From Prevotella sp. MA2016 (GTDB taxonomy: Bacteria; Bacteroidota; Bacteroidia; Bacteroidales; Bacteroidaceae): a DNA stretch of 64,000 nucleotides. The stretch lies in the NCBI RefSeq assembly GCF_000619825.1, contig NZ_KK211036.1, positions 553,787 to 617,786 on the forward strand, written 5' to 3'. Position 1 is the first letter of the stretch; each line of letters starts with the position of its first letter. Positions 33,066-42,659 of the stretch are shown one piece after another. The notes below the pieces were generated by a model. It did not search any database and had not been told where the DNA came from. It worked only from the letters and a program-made list of their open reading frames with translations. The position numbers and the translations under genes were made by a program.

Positions 33066-33611
33066 TTACTTGACTTCCTGGATGATTTTTGCACCCTCTT
33101 TAAGGGCTTCCATATTCAGAGGTATCAGTCCATGATGGCGCTCAGGGAGAGTTTTGTAGAGAGCCTTCTCTACACCCTTGTCGCTTACTACAGGAGCTAC
33201 CTTCAAGAGTCCGCCCAGAACAATCATGTTGAACACCTTACCGTTTTTCATCTCGGCAGCCTTGTCCATGGCGTTGATTTCATACACAGTGATATCCTTA
33301 CGGGTTGGCTTGTTGATGATACCGAAGCCATCGTAGATCAGAATGCCACCGGGCTTGATTTTGGGCTCAAACTTTTCGAGTGATGGCTGATTGAGCACTA
33401 CGGCAATGTCGTACTTGCTGAGGATAGGCGAAGAGATACGCTCGTCGCTCACAATCACAGTCACGTTGGCGGTACCACCGCGCTGCTCAGGACCGTAAGC
33501 TGGCATCCATGTCACCTCCTTATCCTCCATCAGTCCACTATAGGCCAGAATCTTACCCATTGAGAGCACGCCCTGACCTCCGAAACCTGAAATAATTATC
33601 TCTTTTTTCAT
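33066..33611 (-). CDS. korC: 2-oxoacid:ferredoxin oxidoreductase, gamma subunit
   Basis: 181 residues, the normal size of a separate gamma subunit. It opens EIIISGFGGQGVLSMGKILA and continues WMPAYGPEQRGGTANVTVIVSD, both diagnostic. It is part of the four-gene cluster at 33066-35732. The complex converts a 2-oxoacid plus CoA to acyl-CoA with reduction of ferredoxin. The order ferredoxin-alpha-beta-gamma fits either 2-oxoglutarate (Kor) or branched-chain 2-oxoacid (Vor) enzymes; the gene name is provisional. Confidence 0.88.
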   Translation of the reverse strand: MKKEIIISGFGGQGVLSMGKILAYSGLMEDKEVTWMPAYGPEQRGGTANVTVIVSDERISSPILSKYDIAVVLNQPSLEKFEPKIKPGGILIYDGFGIINKPTRKDITVYEINAMDKAAEMKNGKVFNMIVLGGLLKVAPVVSDKGVEKALYKTLPERHHGLIPLNMEALKEGAKIIQEVK

Positions 33612-33645
33612 TTTATCATTATTTCATTCTTACATTTTTACATTA
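33609..33645. repeat. Octamer-period repeat between korB and korC
   Basis: On the minus strand AATG recurs five times at exactly 8-base spacing from 33644 to the korC start codon at 33611. Four of the ATG triplets are upstream of the real start and in other frames. Confidence 0.65.
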
Positions 33646-34413
33646 AAGACTCGTCGTGTCTTTCAGGTCGCCTTTGGGATAGAAGGGGAACATGTTCTCC
33701 TTCATCCATTCGTTAGCCTTGGCAGGAGTAAGCTTCCAACCACTGTTACAGGTTGAAACAAACTCTACTAGCGATGAACCCTTACCTGCCATCGAAGCCT
33801 CGAAAGCCTTGCGCAGCGCCTTCTTAGCCTTCAGGATGGAAGCTACGCTCTCTACACTCTGACGGGTGACATAGCAGGTACCCTCGAGACCGGCAGCGAT
33901 ATCGGCCATCTTCAGGGGATAACCGTGAATCTCTGGATCACGACCGTAAGGACAGGTAGAGGTCTTCTGACCAATCAGTGTGGTTGGCGCCATCTGACCA
34001 CCCGTCATACCATAAATAGCATTGTTGACGAAGATAATCACGATGTTCTCACCACGGTTGAGGGCGTGGATGGTTTCGCAGGTACCGATACATGCCAGGT
34101 CGCCATCACCCTGATAGGTGAACACCAGGCGATCGGGCCAGGTGCGCTTGATGCCAGTGGCCAGTGCGGGTGCACGACCGTGGGCAGCCTCCTGCCAGTC
34201 GATATCTATATAGTTGTAGGCAAACACAGCACAGCCCACAGGCGATACGCCGATGGCCTTGTCTGCCATACCCATCTCTTCGATTACCTCGGCAACGAGC
34301 TTATGTACCACACCATGGCTGCAGCCTGGGCAGTAGTGCATATGGTTGTCGTTCATCAGCGTCGGCTTCTTGCAGACGATGTTCTCTGGTTGAACTATTT
34401 GATTTCTATCCAT
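33643..34413 (-). CDS. korB: 2-oxoacid:ferredoxin oxidoreductase, beta (thiamine pyrophosphate) subunit
   Basis: 256 residues. The TPP-binding motif runs from GDGDLACIGTCETIHALNRG to FVNNAIYGMTGGQ (about 105-140), and cysteines YCPGCSHG (26-33) are positioned as iron-sulfur ligands in the beta subunit. It lies 31 bases before korC on the minus strand and 3 bases after korA, in one operon. The product binds the 2-oxoacid and TPP at the active site. Confidence 0.9.
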   Translation of the reverse strand: MDRNQIVQPENIVCKKPTLMNDNHMHYCPGCSHGVVHKLVAEVIEEMGMADKAIGVSPVGCAVFAYNYIDIDWQEAAHGRAPALATGIKRTWPDRLVFTYQGDGDLACIGTCETIHALNRGENIVIIFVNNAIYGMTGGQMAPTTLIGQKTSTCPYGRDPEIHGYPLKMADIAAGLEGTCYVTRQSVESVASILKAKKALRKAFEASMAGKGSSLVEFVSTCNSGWKLTPAKANEWMKENMFPFYPKGDLKDTTSL

Positions 34414-34416
34414 AAC

Positions 34417-35499
34417 TTACATTACCTTCTTAAGTGCGTTAACAATTTCCTCGGGATCGGGAACGATACCTCCCAAGCGACCGAACTGCTCTACGGGCAC
34501 AGCACCGTTGACAGCCAGGCGCACATCCTGAACCATCTGTCCGGCGTTGATCTCGGCCACCAGAATACCCTTTACCTTCTTAGAAAGCTCAGCAATCTGC
34601 TTTTCGGGGAATGGGAACAGGGTGATGGGACGGAACAGTCCTACCTTGATGCCCTGCTCGCGGGCTATCTCAACACTCTTCTCAGCAATACGGGCTGCAC
34701 TACCGAAGGCTACGATAGCATACTCAGCGTCGTCCATCTGCTGCTGCTCAAAGCGCACCTCGTTCTCCTGAATCTTGCGATACTTCTCCTGCAGGGCGAT
34801 GTTACGCTTCTCCATAGCCTCGGGCTTCAGCTCGAGCGAAGTGATCACCACGCGCTCACGGTTCTTAGGCTTACCGGTAGAGGCCCATGGGCACTCGCGG
34901 ATCACCTCCTCATCAGTACGGCGGGGCTTGATAGGTGGCAGCACCACCTTCTCCATCATCTGACCGATCACACCGTCAGAGAGAATCATGGCAGGGTTGC
35001 GATACTTGAATGCCAGCTCGAAAGCCAGGTCAACAAAGTCGGCCATCTCCTGTACTGATGATGGGGCCAGCACGATCACCTTGTAGTCGCCGTTACCACC
35101 ACCACGGGTAGCCTGGAAATAGTCGCCCTGTGAAGGCTGGATGGTTCCCAGACCAGGACCGCCGCGCTGCACGTTAACAAACACTCCTGGCACCTCGGCA
35201 CCAGCCATATAGGTGATACCCTCCTGCATCAGCGCAATACCAGGCGATGAAGAAGAGGTCATGGCACGCTTACCGGCACCGGCAGCACCATAAACCATGT
35301 AGATACTGGCCAGCTCGCTCTCGGCCTGAACCACCTGCATACCAGTGGTCTCCCAAGGCTTCAGCTCAGCCAGCGTCTCAATCACTTCACTCTGCGGAGT
35401 AATAGGATAGCCGAAATAGCCGTCGCATCCGCAACGAATAGCAGCGTGGGCAATAGCCTCGTTGCCTTTCATCAACACAACTTCTTTCTGTTCTGCCAT
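34417..35499 (-). CDS. korA: 2-oxoacid:ferredoxin oxidoreductase, alpha subunit (VorB/KorA-like)
   Basis: 360 residues. It carries the pyruvate-flavodoxin oxidoreductase N-terminal domain (KGNEAIAHAAIRCGCDGYFG, YPITPQSEVIETLAEL) and the second domain with TSSSSPGIALMQEGITYMAG. It ends GRLGGIVPDPEEIVNALKKV. Sequence style is close to genes annotated vorB (3-methyl-2-oxobutanoate) as well as korA, so the substrate is open. Two bases separate it from the ferredoxin gene upstream and three from korB. Confidence 0.88.
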   Translation of the reverse strand: MAEQKEVVLMKGNEAIAHAAIRCGCDGYFGYPITPQSEVIETLAELKPWETTGMQVVQAESELASIYMVYGAAGAGKRAMTSSSSPGIALMQEGITYMAGAEVPGVFVNVQRGGPGLGTIQPSQGDYFQATRGGGNGDYKVIVLAPSSVQEMADFVDLAFELAFKYRNPAMILSDGVIGQMMEKVVLPPIKPRRTDEEVIRECPWASTGKPKNRERVVITSLELKPEAMEKRNIALQEKYRKIQENEVRFEQQQMDDAEYAIVAFGSAARIAEKSVEIAREQGIKVGLFRPITLFPFPEKQIAELSKKVKGILVAEINAGQMVQDVRLAVNGAVPVEQFGRLGGIVPDPEEIVNALKKVM

Positions 35500-35501
35500 A
35501 C

Positions 35502-35732
35502 TTATTCCTCCACTTTTTTACGGTACACGGTGATACAACCATCGGGACAAACGATGCCACACGAAGCACAGCCCACGCAGGCCTCCTCGTTGACAGCCTC
35601 CACGTAGGGGTAGCCGTGCAGATTAACTTTGTTGGCAAGGGCAATTACCTTCTGAGGGCAAGCGATGATGCAGAGGCTGCATCCCTTACACCTCTCGGTA
35701 TTCACCTCAATAGCGCCTTTCATTTTAGCCAT
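35502..35732 (-). CDS. korD: 2-oxoacid oxidoreductase, delta (2[4Fe-4S] ferredoxin) subunit
   Basis: 76 residues with two Cys clusters: CKGCSLCIIACP (Cys 15, 18, 21, 25) and CVGCASCGIVCPDGC. It transfers electrons from the TPP site to external ferredoxin. First gene of the operon; a TATCTTTG box on the minus strand (35773-35780) lies 41 bases before the ATG. Confidence 0.9.
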   Translation of the reverse strand: MAKMKGAIEVNTERCKGCSLCIIACPQKVIALANKVNLHGYPYVEAVNEEACVGCASCGIVCPDGCITVYRKKVEE

Positions 35733-35772
35733 AATATTCTTGTTTACGCTTTTTAATCACAATTTCGGGTTG

Positions 35773-35780
35773 CAAAGATA
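35773..35780 (-). promoter_or_regulatory. -7 box of the oxidoreductase operon
   Basis: TATCTTTG on the minus strand, 41 bases before korD. Serves korD-A-B-C and the IMPase-HD gene. Confidence 0.65.
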
Positions 35781-35861
35781 CTAATTAGTTATCAAAATGC
35801 AAAAGAAAAACACCATTTTCTTTCATTTTAACTCAAAAAGCTATTATTTTCCTAACAAAAA

Positions 35862-37688
35862 TTAAGGCAACACCTCTACCACTGGATAGTTGGCGGGAAC
35901 GTGAGTGAACTTGAACTTAGTACGTTTGAAATCGGTTGTATATAAGTTATTAAGCTCAGCGTTCAGCTCACCAACTTTGCCTTTCAGCCAGCCTTCAGTA
36001 AACGATGTGATCTCGCTGGCGATGTAGCATCCCACAGCTTTATCACCTCCGTTGCCAATCAAAGTGCCGCCAGCTGTTTCGCCTACAATGATGTCGCCCG
36101 TGCAATAGCAGGCATGCACCGTGCCAGTGTTGGTGCCCACCAGAGCACCGCCATCGGTAGTAATATCATCCACCACACGGCAACCGCCTATGATGCCGGC
36201 ATTGATCACAGCCAGTGCCCCACCCCGGATGCTGCCCACGGTGGTAATCTGCAACTGCTCCACACAAGCCTGACTGCCCAAACAACCAAACAGTCCGCTA
36301 CCATTCAGACGGTTGATAAATCGGTCGCCCCCTAAGAACGTACCCTGGAAGGGTTTATCGCTGGTACCGATACCCTGCCACACATTACCAGTATCCGTAG
36401 TACTCTTCTGCATGGTGATATCAGCATCCAGACGGATAAACTTACCTTGGAAGGTCATCCCACCTTCGCTGACCTCCTTAGCCAGCGACAACAACTGCGC
36501 CGCCGACTTGATGACATAAGCATCAGCTTCTGTGCCGCCACTATGCCCATAGATATCCTTCACATCACTATCTGGTCCATACAACCACGTGGCATCGTCG
36601 ATGGTAAGCCCCGACTGATTATGAGTCGTCACATCCTTAATTTCCATCGTCATAAACGTAGACTTCTTGCGCAGCAGACCTAAGTCGGGCGTGGCTCGAT
36701 AGTTCCAATCATGATAGTCAACACCCAGATGCATCTGCTCGTTGCGGTGGTTCAGTATGATGGTCAGCGTGGTTTGCTGGCCCGAATGGAATTTCACCTT
36801 ACTAAACGTACCCTTATAGGTTTTGGTGAGCATCTTATCAGGCTGTGTGGCATCGGGATATTTCACCGTAAACGAGAATGGCACATCGCCTGTATAGGGC
36901 GTGGTGATGCCATAAAACGAGAAGCCGTTTTGATAGAGTTTGATCGTTTTATATATCTGATCAGAGGGTGCTATATCAAGATTAGTACCCTGGGCCGACC
37001 ACGTGAATCTGGCGGGCTGATGGCTGATAACCATATTGCTCACCTCCACTTTTTTATCCAACTCTCCGGCTATAAAGTCGGTGGTGTTTACCACCACGCA
37101 CACATTGCTCAGCGCATGGGCAAAACGCACCTTGGTAGAGAGTCCGCCCGTCTCGGCCTTGGTGTTGAGATTATAGCACAGCAACAAGTCTTCGGCAGCC
37201 ATCGCTGCAGTGCCTTTGGTATAATCCACTTCAGTGCTATTTGTTCCCCCCAGCTCGCCAGCATAACTACCATCAGGCTGCACGAAGTTATAAGTAGCAA
37301 CTGGCAGACTATAGCCCACAAAAGTGTGGGCCGAGCTACCGTCAGACCAGTATATCTTATCAGGTCCATTATCGCAGCGCACCCATTTTGAGCCATCATT
37401 CTGATAGCTGATACCGCTATAGGTAAAAGCCGTCAAAGGCGTAGTGGTGCGACGGATGGTAGTAAACACAATCTTATCGTCTTTGACAAACTCCTTGCGA
37501 CCTACCACAACGCTGGCAGCCGAACCCTCGGCAGCAGCACGGGTGAGGGCTGCGGGCTCCTCGCCATCTACAGCCACCTGGATGCCACGTATCTCTAACT
37601 GAGCATCGGGCACTGGCGTTTCATCGTTAGCACTACAAGCCGAGAGCAGGGCCACGGCCAAGAGGAGAAATAGGTTGTTATGCTTCAT
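35862..37688 (-). CDS. Fimbrillin-like lipoprotein with C-terminal GLUG/beta-helix-like domain (tip candidate)
   Basis: 608 residues; lipobox ends at Cys18 (LLSAC). The Thr-Arg motif ALTRA has Arg50. A fimbrillin domain (about 60-340) holds the conserved AHALSNVCVVV strand. After a linker, residues about 390-580 form a repetitive region (WQGIGTSDKPFQGTFLGGDR, LFGCLGSQACVEQLQI, ALVGTNTGTVHACY, TLIGNGGDKAVGCY) of GLUG style, expected to fold as a beta-helix and typical of adhesin tips. Last gene of the operon, with its start overlapping the previous stop by 11 bases. Confidence 0.8.
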   Translation of the reverse strand: MKHNNLFLLLAVALLSACSANDETPVPDAQLEIRGIQVAVDGEEPAALTRAAAEGSAASVVVGRKEFVKDDKIVFTTIRRTTTPLTAFTYSGISYQNDGSKWVRCDNGPDKIYWSDGSSAHTFVGYSLPVATYNFVQPDGSYAGELGGTNSTEVDYTKGTAAMAAEDLLLCYNLNTKAETGGLSTKVRFAHALSNVCVVVNTTDFIAGELDKKVEVSNMVISHQPARFTWSAQGTNLDIAPSDQIYKTIKLYQNGFSFYGITTPYTGDVPFSFTVKYPDATQPDKMLTKTYKGTFSKVKFHSGQQTTLTIILNHRNEQMHLGVDYHDWNYRATPDLGLLRKKSTFMTMEIKDVTTHNQSGLTIDDATWLYGPDSDVKDIYGHSGGTEADAYVIKSAAQLLSLAKEVSEGGMTFQGKFIRLDADITMQKSTTDTGNVWQGIGTSDKPFQGTFLGGDRFINRLNGSGLFGCLGSQACVEQLQITTVGSIRGGALAVINAGIIGGCRVVDDITTDGGALVGTNTGTVHACYCTGDIIVGETAGGTLIGNGGDKAVGCYIASEITSFTEGWLKGKVGELNAELNNLYTTDFKRTKFKFTHVPANYPVVEVLP

Positions 37689-38739
37689 TCTGCTTACTAA
37701 TCTTCATCGTTACTGAATAGAGTTGTCCGGCATCAAACTGCGTCTGACTGAGCTGCATCTTATAGCGCTTGTTGCCATCGCGCAGCCACAGGGTGGCATT
37801 ATGATTGAGTGCGCATGGTGGCACAATCAGGCGATAGCTCTGACTGCCTGCCTCATGATAGGCGGTATAGGTACTGAGCTTATCCACGGGGATAGGCTCG
37901 CAGGTGGCACTGTTAGCTCCAATCTTAGCCACGCCAACCACCACACCATTCTGATGCTTTTCCGAAACGGCATTCTTGTTCTTATACCCAAAGCCAGTGA
38001 TGTTCACCTTGCTCTTTCCGGCATAGTAGTCGCCCACTATCACCTCGGCCTGATCGATGTCGGGCATACCTTCGAGGGTGAGCACGGCATCTTCAGAGAT
38101 GGAGATGCCATCAGCAGGCGACAGTTTTATCATGAGTGCTGCCATCACGTGCTTGAAACTCAGGTGCACATTATACGAACCTGTCTGCTGGATGGTCTGT
38201 GCCCACATCACGTCGCTGGCCTTATAATGAGCCTCCTTGTGCTGGTCGGCATGAAACACGTTACTGTACTGCTCTATTCGGGCACCAGAACCTGTGATAT
38301 ATATCTGCTCCTCGCTCCAAGTCTGAGCGGTAAACACGTATGGTGTGGGCTGCGCCAGATAGCGCTGAAACACGTCGGGACCATTGGATGGTTTATAGTC
38401 GCCATCGATATCGAACCCGTCATCCGAAACCACTTTCACCCATGAGCTTGTGGTAGCATCCCACTTCAACAGCCAGAAACCATCGAAGCTGGCACTATAG
38501 GTACTCTCGCCAAACTCGGTGACCGACGACTGCGGACAGATAATCTTGAGTTTGATCAAATCACCTTTCTCAAAGGCATCGCCCTTGATATTGGTACGCG
38601 TGAGCGCACGACCCACGAAATTATCTACCGACGTGCTGAACGCCAGTGTGCCAGTCGGTTGCTGCGTGGGCTGCGGCTCATCAGCCTGGCAGCCCACTAA
38701 CAGCATGGCAATAGAGAAAAAGTAATTTTTATATTTCAT
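37678..38739 (-). CDS. Fimbrillin-like lipoprotein, single domain
   Basis: 353 residues; lipobox LLVGC (Cys17); ALTRT with Arg48. The fimbrillin domain fills the rest, with KHVMAALMIKLSPADG as the conserved central strand and a C-terminal LYSVTMKISKQ strand typical of type V pilins. No extra tip domain. It sits between two tip-like pilins, so it may be an adaptor or minor pilin; role inferred from position. Confidence 0.78.
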   Translation of the reverse strand: MKYKNYFFSIAMLLVGCQADEPQPTQQPTGTLAFSTSVDNFVGRALTRTNIKGDAFEKGDLIKLKIICPQSSVTEFGESTYSASFDGFWLLKWDATTSSWVKVVSDDGFDIDGDYKPSNGPDVFQRYLAQPTPYVFTAQTWSEEQIYITGSGARIEQYSNVFHADQHKEAHYKASDVMWAQTIQQTGSYNVHLSFKHVMAALMIKLSPADGISISEDAVLTLEGMPDIDQAEVIVGDYYAGKSKVNITGFGYKNKNAVSEKHQNGVVVGVAKIGANSATCEPIPVDKLSTYTAYHEAGSQSYRLIVPPCALNHNATLWLRDGNKRYKMQLSQTQFDAGQLYSVTMKISKQNEA

Positions 38740-38763
38740 TCTTCAACTTTTCAACTCTTCAAT
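38740..38763. repeat. Octamer repeat spanning a gene junction in the fimbrillin operon
   Basis: Three 8-bp units (TCTTCAAC, TTTTCAAC, TCTTCAAT) run from the start codon at 38739 into the last four codons and stop codon of the upstream gene. Confidence 0.55.
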
Positions 38764-41207
38764 TCTGGATATCGGTTTGCAAAGCCTTCGCTTTTCATCT
38801 CATACTTCATCTGACAGGGAACCAGCTTGCCAATGGCAGATGTGTTATACGCTTCGATGCCCTGGTTCATCGCTTTCCAGGGAGCTATGCCATACATCTC
38901 GCTGAGCTGAGTGGCAGAGAGCTTCTTCTTGTCAACCTCAGGGTTGATCATATAGTCGTTCTTTGCCTTGAGCACATGCGACTTGGCTCCACGCACATAC
39001 AGATCGTAATCGTAGGTGGCAGCAGAACCGCCCACGGCAACAGCACCTGGCGAGAGCTCGGTATCATAATAGTTGTACTTAAAGCCGTTCTTGGCTGTAG
39101 TGCCTGAGCCTAACAGCGCACCTGCATCTTTAGCGATGCCAGCAGCTGCCTGCATGCAACCTATCATAGTGAGATTGCTAGCCGAACCTACCAGAGCTCC
39201 TGTAGCTTCGCCCACATGGATGCAGCCCACCACATGACTGGTGCCATTCAGCTTGGTGGCAATGGCGTTCTTACTGCTGGGGCAACGCATAGAAATGCCT
39301 GCGATACGACAGCCCCAATTAGAAGATGACTTACTGGCTGAAGCTTCGCGGAGCAGATTCACATCGTGGGTGCTCTCTATCTGCAGATTGCTGATGGCGC
39401 CATCCATCACATAGTGGAACAGATAGCCATCAGGCAGATAAACATGACTGAGCTTATGGCCCTGACCATTAAACTGTCCGCGGAAGGGATAATCCTTCTG
39501 GGTAGCCACGCCGGGCAACTGCCAATCCACAAGGTCGAGATCGGCAGCAAGTTTCACCATAAATCGGTTGCCCGAAATCTCATCATAGAAATTGTAAGGG
39601 CCATCCACGCACATCTCCTCGGCATAGGCACCATTGGTAGATACACTCTTATGGAAGATGGGATAGAACTTATAGCCCATATTCTGCGCCTCGGTACGGG
39701 TGTATTTGCGGAGCTCACCGTTCTCATCCTTATCACCCTCGATGGTCCACCAGTAGCTGTTGATGCCATCGATGGTTATAGTCTTTCCATCCTCATCCTT
39801 ACGCAATTCGCCACGGGTAATCTTGGGCAGATTCAGGGCCGTACCATTACACAGGCGCATGAAGGTAACAAACTGTGCAGGCGTCGTGAGCAGAAACTCG
39901 GGATTGAATGTCACACTATTATCCTGCATCGACTTCTCAATAGCAGCTTGGAAGCCATCTATCCACCACTGGAAGTCGAGTTCGGCATCGGCTCGGGTAT
40001 CATCGTCGGCAGAGGTCTCGGCCAACGGGTGTTCCGTCCAGGCGAAACTGTCGGCAGCGGTGATGGTGAGGCTGTCGTACTGATAACCCACACTGAAGCT
40101 ATAGCTATAGCCTGGGCGCAGGGTGATACCATCCTTAAAGGGGTTATTGCCCTGCTTATTCTTAATCTCGCTCAGCGTGGCATAGTGAAACTTATCGCCA
40201 CCATCGCCACGCAGATACACACGGAAACGAGTGCAGGCGGGCAGCACCAGACTGCTACCGGCACTCTCCTTACTCATATCAACAGGAATGGCCATGAGAT
40301 ACTGGCAACCGTTGTTATTGCGGAACGAAGGATGCTGCACAGTTTTGCGGATGGAAGCAGAATCAAGCTTACCATACTTAACCACACCTTCTGTGTTAGC
40401 CTCCAACGCATTGAGATCTGCGGAGTTCTGATACAGATCCTGCGTCATCGCTGTGAGCAGGAAGGTCGAATCATCCACACCGGCTGGCACGCACATCTTA
40501 TTAAATACAGCCATCACGTCGGCGTAATCTTTTTCTAGAACGTAATCGCTGCTATTGGTACAAAGCTCCACCTTGCTGAACTCATTGCCAGGCTTGCAGG
40601 TCAAGGCAATACGACAAGCAATGTGGCGCATGGTGAGGGGGATATTCTGCGTGGGACCTGATACGGTAACCCAGTCGCTCACGGTAAAGTCGGGATAGAA
40701 GCTACTGCGGATGGCATCTGGAGTAGTGCCCGACATGCAGCCCGACAGATTGCTGCGGCCCCAGGCACGGAAACGCACGGTGCGACCGTTCTCCCACGTA
40801 AGCGAATCGGCAGCAGTCTGAACTATAGGGGTGCTGCCTGGGGCATCCGACTTGAGTCTGCCGGCTTTCGGCAACCAGTCGGAACCTAGCGACAGCGAGT
40901 TGCCTGCAGCATAGTTCACCTTACGATAATAGGTGCGGAAGATTTCGCCATCGGCATCAAACTTGGTGATATCGTTATCAGTGGCATACTGGCGGAAGAT
41001 GCGCAACTCGTCGCCCTCATTAAATGAGCCATCGGCATTATAGGTGGTACGGGTGACAAACGGACTGGCCATAGTGGCACTGAAGTTAACCCCCTGCCCT
41101 ATCAACTCTTGCTGCTCGGGAGCCAACTGCCACAGCTCATCATCCGCACTACAAGCCATGAGTGCAACCCCCGCCACCAAATATATAATTCGCTTAATAT
41201 TCATCAT
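38751..41207 (-). CDS. Large fimbrillin-like lipoprotein with GLUG/beta-helix-like C-terminus (tip candidate)
   Basis: About 818 residues from the ATG at 41207 (an upstream in-frame TTG at 41210 is unlikely). Lipobox ALMAC (Cys19); FVTRT with Arg53. Fimbrillin part about 40-430, with MRHIACRIALTCKPGNEF as the conserved strand. Residues about 560-780 carry YPFRGQFNGQGHKLSHVYLP, IAGISMRCPSSKNAIA, GEATGALVGSASNLTMIGCM and DAGALLGSGT, GLUG-like repeats. The latter suggest a surface adhesin. Members of the same operon show the same two-part design. Confidence 0.8.
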   Translation of the reverse strand: MMNIKRIIYLVAGVALMACSADDELWQLAPEQQELIGQGVNFSATMASPFVTRTTYNADGSFNEGDELRIFRQYATDNDITKFDADGEIFRTYYRKVNYAAGNSLSLGSDWLPKAGRLKSDAPGSTPIVQTAADSLTWENGRTVRFRAWGRSNLSGCMSGTTPDAIRSSFYPDFTVSDWVTVSGPTQNIPLTMRHIACRIALTCKPGNEFSKVELCTNSSDYVLEKDYADVMAVFNKMCVPAGVDDSTFLLTAMTQDLYQNSADLNALEANTEGVVKYGKLDSASIRKTVQHPSFRNNNGCQYLMAIPVDMSKESAGSSLVLPACTRFRVYLRGDGGDKFHYATLSEIKNKQGNNPFKDGITLRPGYSYSFSVGYQYDSLTITAADSFAWTEHPLAETSADDDTRADAELDFQWWIDGFQAAIEKSMQDNSVTFNPEFLLTTPAQFVTFMRLCNGTALNLPKITRGELRKDEDGKTITIDGINSYWWTIEGDKDENGELRKYTRTEAQNMGYKFYPIFHKSVSTNGAYAEEMCVDGPYNFYDEISGNRFMVKLAADLDLVDWQLPGVATQKDYPFRGQFNGQGHKLSHVYLPDGYLFHYVMDGAISNLQIESTHDVNLLREASASKSSSNWGCRIAGISMRCPSSKNAIATKLNGTSHVVGCIHVGEATGALVGSASNLTMIGCMQAAAGIAKDAGALLGSGTTAKNGFKYNYYDTELSPGAVAVGGSAATYDYDLYVRGAKSHVLKAKNDYMINPEVDKKKLSATQLSEMYGIAPWKAMNQGIEAYNTSAIGKLVPCQMKYEMKSEGFANRYPELKS

Positions 41208-41228
41208 CAATTGTCAATTATCAATTAC
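41208..41228. repeat. Heptamer repeat before a fimbrillin gene
   Basis: Three 7-bp units (CAATTGT, CAATTAT, CAATTAC) exactly fill the gap between one stop and the next ATG. Confidence 0.6.
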
Positions 41229-42643
41229 TAGTAGGTCGGTATTTCTGGCATGTGAACCACCTTGCCGCTGGCATCTTCGCAATTCTCTACATGACCTGTA
41301 AGCTGGTCGTTAGATACCTGGAACAGGCGTCCGCCCGCTATCTTGGTGTTCACCACTTCGGCCTGCCAACCGCTACCAATGCTGCTGAAGAGCCAGTTGC
41401 GCTCTGCTTTAACGTTTTTCAGCGTGATGGTATGGTCGAGGGCATCCAGATGACCAGTAAACACAAAGTTGGCAGGGAACTGGTTTACATCAATCTCGAT
41501 ATCAGAATGCAGAATGAAATAGCTACCGTGGAGATTGCCATTAGTCGTAGCCTGCTTCAGCTTATTAATCCATTCGGCTGTAGATATATACTGATGTCCC
41601 TGATACGTCTCACCATCCTTATTGGCATACTCAACATTATCATTGGTGAAAGCGCGCTGCCAACTGCTGCCTGCTTTTGAGAGAGCATGACCGCCAGGAT
41701 TATCCACACCATAATAGTCGTCGCTACCAGCCACCTCTTTCCACAGGCGCGAACCGGCACTGGTATAGTCGATGCGCTCTGGGGTTACACGCAGATAAAC
41801 CACCGTCTCGTTGTTGGCATTCAGGTCGAACTTGAAATGCTTCTCATACTCCAGTCCATTGGCCAACTTGAGTTCAAAATCGATGGCGTTCTCAAAATTC
41901 TCGCCAGCGGCTTCTGTGGGATCTGGTTCATCATACATCACCGAGTCCTTATGGGTGTAGGTAGGGCGCACTATGAGGTCGTAGCAGGGTGCCTCAGTAA
42001 AGCCTTTGGCCTGCTCTACGTTCTCTTCTATCTTTTGTACACCAAGATAATTAGGCGTAACCTTACGCGCCTTCTGCCACACAGGTTGGCCATTGGCCAC
42101 ATTCTTCAATGTCTGCACATTGCAGAAGTGCAACTCACTGATTTCAGTTTGCATCGAGGTGTCTATCAGCACATAGGCCATCACACGGGCCAGACGGTGC
42201 TGCAGGGGGATGGTGATGCTACCCACAGTGGCGGCAATCTTGGTGGCAGGCGGTGTGGCAGTATAATGACTCAGGTCGGCATAAGTATGCTCCCCTTCAG
42301 TCTTCAAGCCATCGGGCACATAGGCACCCTCGAAGATATGGGCACCATTGCCCAACCACTTGGCGGGCTCTCCTTCGGCAGTCAAACTATAGTTGCCGGC
42401 ATCTTCCAGCTTCAGCTTCACCTGCTGCTTTGTGGCATCGCCAGTCTGATAATAACTCAGGTTCAAGCCTTGCTTCAAAGCTTCACTCAACCACCCCATG
42501 CCCTCATCGGTAGCGGCAGCACGCGTCACACCACCCACATGGATGATGCTAGCACTATCCTCGACAGTGGCAACCTGCTCGTCGTGCGTGCAAGCCGTCA
42601 CCATCGCAAAGCCCATCAGTAAATATTTATATGTTACTTTCAT
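41228..42643 (-). CDS. Fimbrillin-like lipoprotein with short beta-helix-like C-terminus
   Basis: About 471 residues from the ATG at 42643; an upstream TTG at 42694 would overlap the previous gene and bury the signal peptide. Lipobox MVTAC (Cys18); GVTRA with Arg41. Conserved strand LQHRLARVMAYVLIDTS in the fimbrillin domain. The C-terminal 120 residues (FVFTGHLDALDHTITLKNVK, NWLFSSIGSGWQAEVVNTKI) look like the first turns of a GLUG/beta-helix domain, shorter than in its neighbours. Possible minor tip subunit. Confidence 0.76.
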   Translation of the reverse strand: MKVTYKYLLMGFAMVTACTHDEQVATVEDSASIIHVGGVTRAAATDEGMGWLSEALKQGLNLSYYQTGDATKQQVKLKLEDAGNYSLTAEGEPAKWLGNGAHIFEGAYVPDGLKTEGEHTYADLSHYTATPPATKIAATVGSITIPLQHRLARVMAYVLIDTSMQTEISELHFCNVQTLKNVANGQPVWQKARKVTPNYLGVQKIEENVEQAKGFTEAPCYDLIVRPTYTHKDSVMYDEPDPTEAAGENFENAIDFELKLANGLEYEKHFKFDLNANNETVVYLRVTPERIDYTSAGSRLWKEVAGSDDYYGVDNPGGHALSKAGSSWQRAFTNDNVEYANKDGETYQGHQYISTAEWINKLKQATTNGNLHGSYFILHSDIEIDVNQFPANFVFTGHLDALDHTITLKNVKAERNWLFSSIGSGWQAEVVNTKIAGGRLFQVSNDQLTGHVENCEDASGKVVHMPEIPTY

Positions 42644-42659
42644 TTTCAATTCTTCAATT

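Noticed and set aside
35794-35829. A/T-rich imperfect hairpin after the fimbrillin operon as its terminator
   Set aside because: Stem is interrupted and almost all A-T; too weak to call.
39366-40538. 390-codon open frame opposite a fimbrillin gene
   Set aside because: Antisense shadow of the gene at 38751-41207; no promoter box or start context.
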